DNA of 64,000 nucleotides from an uncultured Chitinophagaceae bacterium (GTDB taxonomy: Bacteria; Bacteroidota; Bacteroidia; Chitinophagales; Chitinophagaceae), in the NCBI GenBank assembly GCA_937862815.1, contig CALMED010000001.1:62001-126000 (forward strand), written 5' to 3'. The position numbers were made by a program, and so were the translations under genes. This document shows positions 51,701 to 58,852 of the stretch, piece after piece. Within the stretch, counting starts at the first letter, position 1, and each line of letters starts with the position of its first letter. The notes below the pieces were generated by a model, which saw nothing but the letters and a program-made list of their open reading frames with translations, had not been told where the DNA came from and did not search any database.

Positions 51701-52095
51701 AAGAGGACCTGGTGTTTGCTGAAACCGGGAAGACAGCAGGCATCAACAACGGGCTGATCGTGCACCGGGGATCAAGAGAAGATGAACTTATTACGAAGAC
51801 AGTAGGGCTGCAGAACAGTTTTGAGTTGATGCAATCGCTGTTTGTGAATGTAGGCCGGAGTACGGGCGCCGTCGTGATTGCTGCTGCCGGAGGCGTGCAG
51901 TTTGCACAGGAAAGCGGCGACCTGCAAAACGGCGTGTTTTCATACAGCATACTGAAACTCCTGGAGGAAAAACAAACCATCACGGTCGCCGAATTTCAAA
52001 AGCTGGTGGCGGAACAGGTCCTCCGGCTTACAAACGGTTTACAAAAACCAACAACCCGCACTGAACTTAAAATGACAAACTGGAATGTTTGGTGA
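48742..52095 (+). CDS. Secreted WD40-repeat protein with C-terminal caspase (C14) domain
   Basis: 1117 residues from ATG 48742, the first start that is followed directly by a signal peptide (FSCVILLSLLATSARAQ). About 14 WD40-type blades follow to about residue 620 (AGHTNEVTWASFSPDGKRI, then GHxxxx...AKLWD patterns), giving one or two beta-propellers. A linker follows, then the caspase-like domain (about 850-1110). Its catalytic His is in YSGHG (near 929) and Cys in DACHSGE (near 979), preceded by VYFIGIGINHF. Such proteins are metacaspase-like peptidases; a signal peptide puts this one outside the cytoplasm. Its target is unknown. Confidence 0.9.
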   Translation: MRHVCFSCVILLSLLATSARAQEVKIVLPAGHTNEVTWASFSPDGKRIVTTSKDNTAKLWDVQSGMLLQTFEGHGNWVTTAHFLENGKKIVTTSYDNAIKIWDVLSGKEIVSIAGHRDRISTSVLSKDGNYLATVSFDSAAKVWNLQTGKLVCDAKAYTGYNSWVSFSPDEKNMITAAWMDSVVNVWEIMTGKKLLVLSIGKNYTKASVFFSPDKKQIIVVSYRGIHVFDAKTGSPITKNELFTNGCGALSPDGSTIAFGSNDHKLILYDVRTQKIMAELPGHTKPITAIRFSNDGKKIISTSEDSTAIVWSATERNILHRLQGHANSITSIALSPVNAQIVTTARDNSAIVWDINTGEKKNSFSGHTSKIISAQFSPDENRFLTAQRDHTIKIWNTHTGALLFTLKGHNDYISEASFSPDGRLILSASWDKTTRIWNSYSGQAEHVNSTYKDWVTKARFSNDGKRFIAYARDKTIRIGNTETGSIVNKYPGFPLTLTAINFSPDTENFVVAYLLDTPRIYQTKTGRLTGKLLGKDLSVDNMYFTADSKKIVTTGFDGVVRLWDAATGKPLLNLPAQPRWACFAKESPDGLTYASGYALHWIKLWDPRTGREIKTLPVPAATYPCDYGFQSGKALGRGQTEVHLIPENPAHAVTFYAIDSSDYLLINKDGYYTCTPASAKLLHYITGDLRIITFDQLDVKYNRPDKILESLGNTDTALINSYKRAYQKRIKKLAIDTTQFAGNYGIPESDIVNKAEIQYDQAKEKLLLKIKCSDRMFNLNRFNIWINDVPLFGLRGINIRHRKSKEFDSSITVLLSEGINKVEASVTNSNGTESYKMPLYVKYTPLVPVEKKVYFIGIGINHFSDARHNLQWCVKDIRDLVNKFREKYGAQLVVDTLFDNNVVLKNILPLKAKLARTTINDKVIIAYSGHGLLSKQYDYYLSSYDINFSQPEENGIPYEEIELLLDSIPARMKLLLLDACHSGEVDKEDLVFAETGKTAGINNGLIVHRGSREDELITKTVGLQNSFELMQSLFVNVGRSTGAVVIAAAGGVQFAQESGDLQNGVFSYSILKLLEEKQTITVAEFQKLVAEQVLRLTNGLQKPTTRTELKMTNWNVW

Positions 52096-52232
52096 ACTGA
52101 AGAATTTGCGTACAAGCCTCCCGCCTGTTCCGCACCCTCCTTGCCTGGAAAATTTCCCTCCGGGATTCACCCTTGCCCAAAATACCGGAAACCCGGTATC
52201 GGTCCTGCACCGATGATCCGTATTTTGGTCCT

Positions 52233-52955
52233 GTGAAACAAATCCTGACCGCCCTGCTCTGTCTATCCCTGTTGGCCGACACGGCAACGGCGCAGGAATG
52301 GCTGGATAAAGACCTGATTGTTTTCTACAATGGCAGGCAGGCCATCTTTCCGGCAGAATGGAAAAAAGTAAAAGCCCGGCCGGCCCGGATGGAGTTCTTT
52401 CACTCCGATACGGCGGCCCTTCTCCGGGCGCTGGAAATGTACCCGCCCAGCCTCATCAGAAAGCACCTGTCGCGGATTTATGTCGTGGGCAGTTTACGGT
52501 GGGGCGGCCAGCAATTCTACGGTACCAATTCCCGCCGGAATATTTACATCGAGGGCGGCGACTCGGTACAAACCAACCACACCTTCCATCATGAGTTTTC
52601 CAGCATCCTGCTCCGCAACCTGCCAAATGGTGATTTGAAATGGGAGTGGCAGAAACGGTCGCCCCGCCTGGTGAACCGCTCCAGCGCGGCCGCCATGTGG
52701 CTGGGCTACAGCGCAACGGCGTTAAATGAAAAACTGATGGAAGATGGCTACCTCTGCGACTATTCGCTTTCCAACTGGGAAAACGACTTCAATATGTATG
52801 CGGAATACATTTTCTGCGGCGGAGCGGCGTTCTGGAAACTGGTGGACAAATACCCCCTCGTAAAAAAGAAAGTGGGCCTGGTCATAAATTTTTATAACAC
52901 ACAGGTTTCGCACATATACAGGGAAAGCTTTTTCAGAGAGGTGGCGGGATTATAA
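52233..52955 (+). CDS. Putative exported zinc metallopeptidase-like protein
   Basis: 240 residues from GTG 52233, which gives a signal peptide (KQILTALLCLSLLADTATAQ); the ATG at 52173 adds 20 polar residues. The motif TFHHEFSSILLRN resembles the HHExxHxx or HExxS-type zinc site of Bacteroidota zinc-metallohydrolase lipoproteins, but the second zinc His is replaced by Ser-Ser. A Glu in the distal helix (YAEYIFCGGAAFWKLVDKYPLVKKKV) could complete the site. Activity is uncertain. It follows the caspase-WD40 gene by 137 bp. Confidence 0.55.
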   Translation: MKQILTALLCLSLLADTATAQEWLDKDLIVFYNGRQAIFPAEWKKVKARPARMEFFHSDTAALLRALEMYPPSLIRKHLSRIYVVGSLRWGGQQFYGTNSRRNIYIEGGDSVQTNHTFHHEFSSILLRNLPNGDLKWEWQKRSPRLVNRSSAAAMWLGYSATALNEKLMEDGYLCDYSLSNWENDFNMYAEYIFCGGAAFWKLVDKYPLVKKKVGLVINFYNTQVSHIYRESFFREVAGL

Positions 52956-53122
52956 ATACCCGCACTGGTGCAACAGGCAGTCAGCTCAATCGTTCGTTTT
53001 ATCAGCAGTCTTATGTACCGGCCCGGCGCTATGCCCGGTGACAGTAGTCAACCGGCAAGTGCCGGACCGCCCGGATCAACGTGTATCCCGGAAGATAATT
53101 TTTTGAAAGCACAGGCAATCGG

Positions 53123-53605
53123 CTATGTTTTTGCTTCTCCGCGTATGTGGTTGTAAAACTGCTCTCTCATCAGTTCCAGCGCCTTTGTAAGATTCTCCTG
53201 CGCCCGCTCACTCAGCCCCGCTCCCAGTTCCCATCCTTCTGCCCCCATGGCCAGCACCCAGGCCTGCGGACGCACGCCGTACAGGGTTTCGGCCAGGTAG
53301 AGGATGGTAGCCGGCGACTGGTGATGCGAAGAAAAAAAATAATGCGCCGCCGCATCGCAAGGCAGCAACGCAGCCCCGTCCGGCACCGGGTCGTGTGAGG
53401 CGTCGGCAAAAATAACGCGGGGGTATTGCTGCAGTAGAAGCGCATCTTCCACCTGCAGCTGGTAGCGGTATTCCACGGTAACGCCGGGGAGCCGAAGTGC
53501 GTCCACCGCGTCGGCCAGGGCCCAGCCCAGCCCGTCGTCGCCGCGGGCCGTGTTGCCGATGCCGATGAGGAGAAGGCCGTTGGTGTCAGGAACGTGTTCG
53601 TGCAT
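53123..53605 (-). CDS. Hydrogenase maturation endopeptidase (HycI/HoxW family)
   Basis: 160 residues. The start ATG 53603-53605 overlaps the end of the HoxH gene by 20 bp; the longer frame to 53674 begins inside hoxH with a low-quality text. Family motifs: LLIGIGNTARGDDGLGW, FADASHDP (Asp ligand) and SSHHQSP (His ligand), which bind nickel in the precursor before cutting the C-terminal peptide. It is the only such protease in the window and must serve the local HoxH, and probably the second HoxH as well. The local HoxH has Gln where His normally marks the cut site. Confidence 0.9.
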   Translation of the reverse strand: MHEHVPDTNGLLLIGIGNTARGDDGLGWALADAVDALRLPGVTVEYRYQLQVEDALLLQQYPRVIFADASHDPVPDGAALLPCDAAAHYFFSSHHQSPATILYLAETLYGVRPQAWVLAMGAEGWELGAGLSERAQENLTKALELMREQFYNHIRGEAKT

Positions 53606-55037
53606 CAATGAGATTTCCGAGGTGATCGTATACTTCGGCCTGCAGGGCCATCTGCCCCAGCGCCTGCGTGGCACAGCTCAGGCAGGGGTCGTAGGCCCGG
53701 ATGGCCACTTCCACCTGGTTGAGCATGCCGTCGGTGATCTGGCCCTTGCGGCTGATCACCTGTTGCGCCACCCAGCTTACGGCCTGGTTCATGGCGTCGT
53801 TGTTGTGGGTGGTGGAAACAATGAGGTTGCACCGGGTGATCATTCCCCGCTCGTCCACTTCGTAGTGGTGAGTGAGCGTGCCCCGGGGCGCTTCCACAAT
53901 ACCGATTCCTTTGAAGCGGGGGATACCCTGCCGCAGCAGGTCATCGCCCAGCAGGGCCGGGTTGTGCAGCAACTCCCGCAACACTTCGGCACTGTGCAGC
54001 ACTTCAATGAGCCGGGCCCAGTGCATGTACATGGTGCGGTTGTTCACCCGGTCGCCGGTAAAAGCGCGGAAGGTCTGCAACGCCGCATCGGCCAATGGCG
54101 TGGGAATAAAATCGCACACGTTGAGCCGCGCCAGCGGTCCCACCCGGTTCCAGCCACGTTCCCGCCCCTGTTCTTTGAGGTAGGGAAACTTCATGTACGA
54201 CCAGGGCGCCACCGCCTCGGCAAAATAGTCCTGGTACAGATCGGTGGACACATCGTCCAGCGTACGCCGCCCGTCGCTGTCCACCGCCCGCAGCCGTCCG
54301 TCGTAGAGATCGAGACCACCGGCCTCGTTCACCATACCCAGGTGGCCCGACGGAAAGGCAGCAAAGTTATCGAGAAAAGAACGGTGCTGTTCGTGGTACT
54401 GCTGCATAAAATCCACCATCTCCTGCGACCAGGTCACCATGGTGTCGACGCTTTCAATGCCTTTGCCGTCGAGGAAATAATCCCGCTCGGCTTCGGTAAG
54501 GGTTTTGTGCACCCCGCCGGGTACGGCCAGGATACCGTGAATTTTTTTGCCGGCCACCGCCCGGATGATCTCCTGCCCGAAGCGGCGCATGGTGATGCCC
54601 TTCACCGCCAGGTCGCGGTGCTCCGCCGCCACGGCCACCACGTTGCGTTTGTCGGCCGGTGCTTCCACTCCAAACAACAGGTCGGGGGAGGCGAGGTAAA
54701 AGAAGTGGAGGGCGTGCGACTGAAACACCTGCCCGTAGTGCAGCAGGCGGCGCAGCAGGGTGGCGGTGGGACTCAGGTCCTTCGGATCCACCCCCACCAG
54801 CTGGTCAATGGCCTTGGCCGCCGCCAGGTGATGGCTCACCGGGCAGATGCCGCAGAGGCGCTGCACCAGCACGGGCGCCTCCCAGTAGGGATGGCCCTGG
54901 ATGAAGCGCTCAAAGCCGCGGAACTCCACAATATGAAAGAATGAATCCTTCACCTGGCCGTACTCGTCGAGGTGAATGGTCACCCGTCCGTGCCCCTCCA
55001 CCCGCGTTACGGGATCGATGGTGATCTTTCTGCTCAT
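53586..55037 (-). CDS. hoxH: [NiFe] hydrogenase large subunit HoxH, operon 1
   Basis: 483 residues, group 3d type. L1 RLCGICPVSHH (Cys62, Cys65) and L2 DPCLSCATQ (Cys452, Cys455) bind NiFe. The L2 residue at position 458 is Gln rather than the His (or Arg) that is the usual last residue of the mature chain; the codon is CAG, checked on the raw sequence. A 25-residue C-terminal peptide (ALGQMALQAEV and onward) follows. Other family text ([30 protein letters not shown]) is normal. The subunit is next to HoxUY and the protease. Confidence 0.92.
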   Translation of the reverse strand: MSRKITIDPVTRVEGHGRVTIHLDEYGQVKDSFFHIVEFRGFERFIQGHPYWEAPVLVQRLCGICPVSHHLAAAKAIDQLVGVDPKDLSPTATLLRRLLHYGQVFQSHALHFFYLASPDLLFGVEAPADKRNVVAVAAEHRDLAVKGITMRRFGQEIIRAVAGKKIHGILAVPGGVHKTLTEAERDYFLDGKGIESVDTMVTWSQEMVDFMQQYHEQHRSFLDNFAAFPSGHLGMVNEAGGLDLYDGRLRAVDSDGRRTLDDVSTDLYQDYFAEAVAPWSYMKFPYLKEQGRERGWNRVGPLARLNVCDFIPTPLADAALQTFRAFTGDRVNNRTMYMHWARLIEVLHSAEVLRELLHNPALLGDDLLRQGIPRFKGIGIVEAPRGTLTHHYEVDERGMITRCNLIVSTTHNNDAMNQAVSWVAQQVISRKGQITDGMLNQVEVAIRAYDPCLSCATQALGQMALQAEVYDHLGNLIDARTRS

Positions 55038-55046
55038 GGCAATCGT

Positions 55047-56321
55047 TTAGTCGTATTTGAATTCGGAGTAGAGAATCGAATACTCTTCTCCCCACAACAG
55101 GTTCTTCACGGCCTTCCAGATGTGGCTGGCATCGGGCGGACAGCCGGGTATATGATAATCAACCTTCACAATTTCATTGCAGGCATACACCCGGTCGAGG
55201 ATCTTGGGCAGGTCTTCGTGGTAGGGAACCACATGGGCGCCCGGCTCACTGGTGGCCGAATTGAGATAGGCTTCTTCCAGGCATTCGCCCAGGGGGATGG
55301 TGTTGCGCATGGAGGGCAGCCCACCCCAGATAGCACATTCGCCCACCGATACCAGCAGGTCGCAGTGCTCCCGGAACTGCCGCAGGGTCTCCACGTTTTC
55401 CGCATTGCACACACCGCCTTCAATGAGCCCGATGTGGCAGCGGGAGGTGAAGGTTTTGAAATCGGTGAGGGGCGACTTGTCGAAGGAGATCAGCTCCACC
55501 AGGTCGAGCAGCTCGGTATCAATGTCCAGCATGCTCATGTGGCAGCCGAAGCAACCGGCCAGGGCCGCCGTGGCTACGATCTTTTTACCCATCACCGGCG
55601 GGCGGGCGCCCCGGGGGGCTTTGTGCCGGTTGTAATCGGGTTGTACCGACTGCTGATCAAATTTCCGCTCGCCGAAGGGCTGCGACTGGCTCACGCCGCG
55701 TACGAGGATGGCGCCGGTGGGACATATCTCCATCGCCCGCACGGCCTGTGCCCCGGTGAGTTTGGCTTCCTGTTCGTAGTCGATGCCCACATAGGTGTCG
55801 TTGCCGCGTTGCTGGTAGTTGAACACTTTGAAACCGTCATCGGTCTTCACATCCACCACGCAGCGCAGGCATTTGATGCAGCGGTTGTGCTCCATCACCA
55901 TGCGGCGGGGGTTGAAGTCAATAAGCCGGTCGCGGAAGAGATGCGGAAAGCGGGTGGACGAAATGCCCAGCTCATAGCCGATGTGCTGGAGATCGCAGTT
56001 GCCGCTTTTTTCGCAGGCGGGGCATACGTGGTTGCCTTCGGCAAACATCATCTCCACCAGGGCCTTGCGGGTGTCTGTGAGCTCGGGCGTGTTCACCTCT
56101 ACGACAAGCCCGTCCGTTACCCGCTCGGTGCAGGCGGGGGCGTATTTGCCGTTGATGCGGCAGGTGCACACCCGGCAGGTGCCCAGCGGCGGGTCAATGT
56201 GTTCGTAGAAACACAGGGATGGGATGAAGATGCCGTTGGCGCGGGCCACCTGCATGAGGTTGGTGCCGGCTTCGGCCTGTATGCTCTTCCCGTCAATGGT
56301 TATGTTCACCTGCGACTTCAT
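55047..56321 (-). CDS. hoxU-hoxY: HoxU-HoxY fusion protein, operon 1
   Basis: 424 residues. The N-terminal HoxU part has a [2Fe-2S] set (Cys37, Cys49, Cys52, Cys64) and a HxC-x2-C-x5-C cluster (His98, Cys100, Cys103, Cys109). Its ferredoxin part retains only Cys148, Cys151, Cys154 and Cys200, enough for a single [4Fe-4S]. In the operon-2 HoxU eight Cys are present. A linker of about 35 residues (SQSQPFGERKFDQQ onward) leads to the HoxY part with GCFGCHMS, GECAIWGG and GCPPD. It thus joins the diaphorase electron carrier to the hydrogenase small subunit. Reading frame is intact throughout. Confidence 0.93.
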   Translation of the reverse strand: MKSQVNITIDGKSIQAEAGTNLMQVARANGIFIPSLCFYEHIDPPLGTCRVCTCRINGKYAPACTERVTDGLVVEVNTPELTDTRKALVEMMFAEGNHVCPACEKSGNCDLQHIGYELGISSTRFPHLFRDRLIDFNPRRMVMEHNRCIKCLRCVVDVKTDDGFKVFNYQQRGNDTYVGIDYEQEAKLTGAQAVRAMEICPTGAILVRGVSQSQPFGERKFDQQSVQPDYNRHKAPRGARPPVMGKKIVATAALAGCFGCHMSMLDIDTELLDLVELISFDKSPLTDFKTFTSRCHIGLIEGGVCNAENVETLRQFREHCDLLVSVGECAIWGGLPSMRNTIPLGECLEEAYLNSATSEPGAHVVPYHEDLPKILDRVYACNEIVKVDYHIPGCPPDASHIWKAVKNLLWGEEYSILYSEFKYD

Positions 56322-56327
56322 ATGGCA

Positions 56328-58067
56328 TCAGGTTTTGTATTGTTCGTAGTCCCGGGTGGCGGCTTCCAGGTCGAATTTCAGGTTGAGACCGTTGTAGTCT
56401 TTGTCGAGCCGGGCGGCAAAATCGCCGTGAAATTTATCCATGGCATAGATCAGGCTGTTGGTGGCGGTTTTTCCCAGTCCGCAGCGGCTCGTGTTTTTGA
56501 GAATGCTGCCCCAGTTGCGGAGGTCCTGCAGGTCGCTCTCGTTAGCAAGGCCGTGCTGCAGGCGCTCCAGCTTGCGCCGGATGATGAAGTTACCGGCGCG
56601 GCAGGGGGTGCAGATGCCGCAGGATTCGGACTGGAAGAAGTCGGTATAGTTGAGCAGCACCTGCACCAGGTCGCGCTGCCGGCTGAAGATCATCACCGAA
56701 CCGCCGCAGCGGATGTCGGTGCGGGCCAGCAGGTCGAGCATGGAGATGCGGCGGTATTTCTCTTTGATGGAGATGCATTCCCCGGAGGGACCGCTGATCT
56801 GGATGTAGTGCGGATCCTCCGCCTCACAGAGTTCCAGCAGCTCGGCCACCGTCATGCCCCATTCTATTTCGTAGATGCCCGGCAGGCGGCAGTCGCCCGA
56901 TACGCTGATCAGCTTGGTGCCCGGCGAACCGGGGATACCAAGGCTGGTGTAAGCGGCGGAACCTAACTCGAGGATGCGGGCGGCGGCGGCAAAGGTTTCC
57001 ACGTTGTTGATCACGGTGGGTTGCTGCAGGTAGCCGCGTTCCACCGGGTAGTACCATTTGGTGCGGGGCTCGCCGCGTTTGCCTTCCAATGATTCCAGCA
57101 GGGCCGTTTCCTCCCCGCACACATAGGAGCCGGCGCCCACCTGGATGCGCAGTTCTGCGTTGAAGCCCGGGATGCCGCCACAGTCGGTGCCCAGCAGACC
57201 GGCCTGGCGGTATTGTTCCACCGCCGCCTCCAGCCGGGGCAGCAGCCAGCGGTATTCGCCCCGCAGGTAGATGATGAGGTGTTCCGCCCCGATGGTGTAG
57301 GCGCAGAGCAGCATGCCCTCCAGCAGGGAGCCCGCCTGGCTGTGCAGTAACACCCGGTCTTTGAACGTACCGGGTTCGCCTTCGTCGGCGTTGCACACCA
57401 CGTATTTGGGACGGGCGGGTTGCTGTCGCGAGGCTTCCCATTTTTTCCAGGTGGGATAGTAAGCGCCGCCGCGGCCCGACAGCTCGGCTGTCCGCAGCTC
57501 ATCCAGTACGCCTTCCGGGCCCAATGCTTTAGCCTTGGCTAAGGCGGTGCCGGGCGTGAAGGGTCGGAAAAAAACCGATTTATCATCCGGGGGCAGGTAG
57601 CGTACCTGGTCGTCGGGCTCATCGCAGAGCGTGGCCGGATCGGCGCCGTTCTTCAGCGCCGTAACAATGTCTTTCACCCGGATGGCGTTGAGGTGGGTGA
57701 AAGGGTGGAAGTTGATGAGGCCCGACGGTTCGTGATCGCTGAGGCCGATGCACGGCGTGGAAAACAGGCCAAAGGTGCCGGTACGGTCCACCGAGCCCAT
57801 CACCGCGCCCGTTTCCCGCTCAAACGCTTCTCTGATGCGCTGGTAACCCTTGTGTTCGGCTACGATACTGTTGTTGAGGTAGATGGTGTAACGGCCGGTG
57901 GGCTTGCGGTGAAAGAAATGGTAGAACGACACCACCCCTTCCACTTCAATGGCGGAGAGCTGCAGGTCGGCAGCCAGCTTCCCGATGTCTTCATCGCGGA
58001 TACAGCCGTATTGCAGTTGCAGTTCCCAAAGCCGGTCGAGCAGGCGGGTTTGCAGGGGCTCTTGCAT
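56328..58067 (-). CDS. hoxE-hoxF: HoxE-HoxF fusion protein, operon 1
   Basis: 579 residues from ATG 58065-58067 (the 585-residue frame begins at a TTG). Residues 1-150 are NuoE/HoxE-like (EGVVSFYHFFHRKP is intact), but the [2Fe-2S] Cys are lost: only Cys106 in TPCIGL remains of four. The HoxF part has NADH/FMN motifs ([25 protein letters not shown]) and the [4Fe-4S] set CGICTPC...SRCGLG. The FMN loop reads GRGGAYYPTWKKW rather than [13 protein letters not shown]. This layout resembles HoxF of the Ralstonia-type soluble hydrogenase, which also carries a HoxE-like N-terminus. Confidence 0.93.
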   Translation of the reverse strand: MQEPLQTRLLDRLWELQLQYGCIRDEDIGKLAADLQLSAIEVEGVVSFYHFFHRKPTGRYTIYLNNSIVAEHKGYQRIREAFERETGAVMGSVDRTGTFGLFSTPCIGLSDHEPSGLINFHPFTHLNAIRVKDIVTALKNGADPATLCDEPDDQVRYLPPDDKSVFFRPFTPGTALAKAKALGPEGVLDELRTAELSGRGGAYYPTWKKWEASRQQPARPKYVVCNADEGEPGTFKDRVLLHSQAGSLLEGMLLCAYTIGAEHLIIYLRGEYRWLLPRLEAAVEQYRQAGLLGTDCGGIPGFNAELRIQVGAGSYVCGEETALLESLEGKRGEPRTKWYYPVERGYLQQPTVINNVETFAAAARILELGSAAYTSLGIPGSPGTKLISVSGDCRLPGIYEIEWGMTVAELLELCEAEDPHYIQISGPSGECISIKEKYRRISMLDLLARTDIRCGGSVMIFSRQRDLVQVLLNYTDFFQSESCGICTPCRAGNFIIRRKLERLQHGLANESDLQDLRNWGSILKNTSRCGLGKTATNSLIYAMDKFHGDFAARLDKDYNGLNLKFDLEAATRDYEQYKT

Positions 58068-58342
58068 AAAAAGAATTTTCCCCAAAGGGCCTCCAATATA
58101 ACCTTATGGTTACTCCTGAATCCTGCAGCAGCATCATCCGGGGGCTTGATTCCCATCAGTTTTCTACCCCTGTTGCTGCAACAACAATACCGGCCGGTTG
58201 AAAGCAGTTTTTTCCCTGACATTCATCATAAACCCGGCGGGCGCGCTTGCTTAGCTTAGCGCCCGGTTTTAGGTACGTTTCCGGTCGGGTTCGCCGGCCG
58301 GTCGTTTCCACTGCTTTGATTGCTCATCCCGAAACCGTTACT
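58068..58342. promoter_or_regulatory. Shared 275-bp control region of two divergent hox operons
   Basis: All transcription starts for both operons must lie here, because no other gene separates them. I see an imperfect -7 match TACGTTTC at 58274-58281 (plus) and TATATTGG on the minus strand near 58098-58105; neither has a good -33 element. No FNR-like palindrome was found by eye. Shared control implies that both hydrogenases respond to one regulator or are oppositely regulated. Confidence 0.5.
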
Positions 58343-58852
58343 ATGGCTGCCACCACCACTCCTCCGCATGCGGAGCTTTCGAAAACCGATCCCCGGGTGA
58401 AGCTCCTCGCTGCCAAGATGAAAAAAGAACAGTACAAACCCGATGCACTCATCGAGATACTGCACGCTGCCCAGAACGCCTTTGGCTACCTGCCCATGGA
58501 CGTGCTGGCCTACATTGCCAAGGGGCTTCGGCTTCCGCCTTCGCGGGTGTTCTCCACCGTTACCTTTTACCATTTCTTCTCCCTGAAGTCGAAAGGCGAA
58601 CACACCTGCCTCGTTTGCACCGGTACCGCCTGCTATGTAAAAGGAGCACAGGCCCTGCTCAACCGGCTGGAAAAAGAATTTCAACTCAAACCCGGGGGCG
58701 TTACACCCGACAACAAACTGGGCATCCAGGTGGCCCGCTGCATCGGGGCCTGCGGACTGGCGCCCGCCGTGGTGGTGGACGATGAGGTGCTGGGTAAAGA
58801 AACGGAAGACCATCTCTGCGACATTCTTCACGCCAAAATCAACGCCCTATGA
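58343..58852 (+). CDS. hoxE: HoxE, NuoE-like [2Fe-2S] subunit, operon 2
   Basis: 169 residues from ATG 58343, the start closest to the conserved domain; 32 upstream codons are open but poor. Thioredoxin-like ferredoxin with four ligands intact: CTGTAC (Cys92, Cys97) and CIGAC (Cys133, Cys137), and the helix [17 protein letters not shown]. HoxE connects the HoxFU diaphorase to partners such as ferredoxin or the membrane. It overlaps hoxF by 4 bp (ATGA). Confidence 0.95.
   Translation: MAATTTPPHAELSKTDPRVKLLAAKMKKEQYKPDALIEILHAAQNAFGYLPMDVLAYIAKGLRLPPSRVFSTVTFYHFFSLKSKGEHTCLVCTGTACYVKGAQALLNRLEKEFQLKPGGVTPDNKLGIQVARCIGACGLAPAVVVDDEVLGKETEDHLCDILHAKINAL

Noticed and set aside
53606-53674. Longer protease start at 53674
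   Set aside because: The added 23 residues are Arg/Trp/Pro text read from inside hoxH; the ATG at 53605 gives the family N-terminus.
53550-54944. Plus-strand ORF of 464 codons opposite hoxH operon 1
   Set aside because: Antisense to hoxH, which has conserved motifs in frame; no domain in the plus-strand frame.
54972-56966. Long plus-strand ORF (664 codons) opposite hoxUY/hoxEF
   Set aside because: It is antisense to well-conserved genes in the high-GC frame; its text is His/Val/Ala-rich without any motif.
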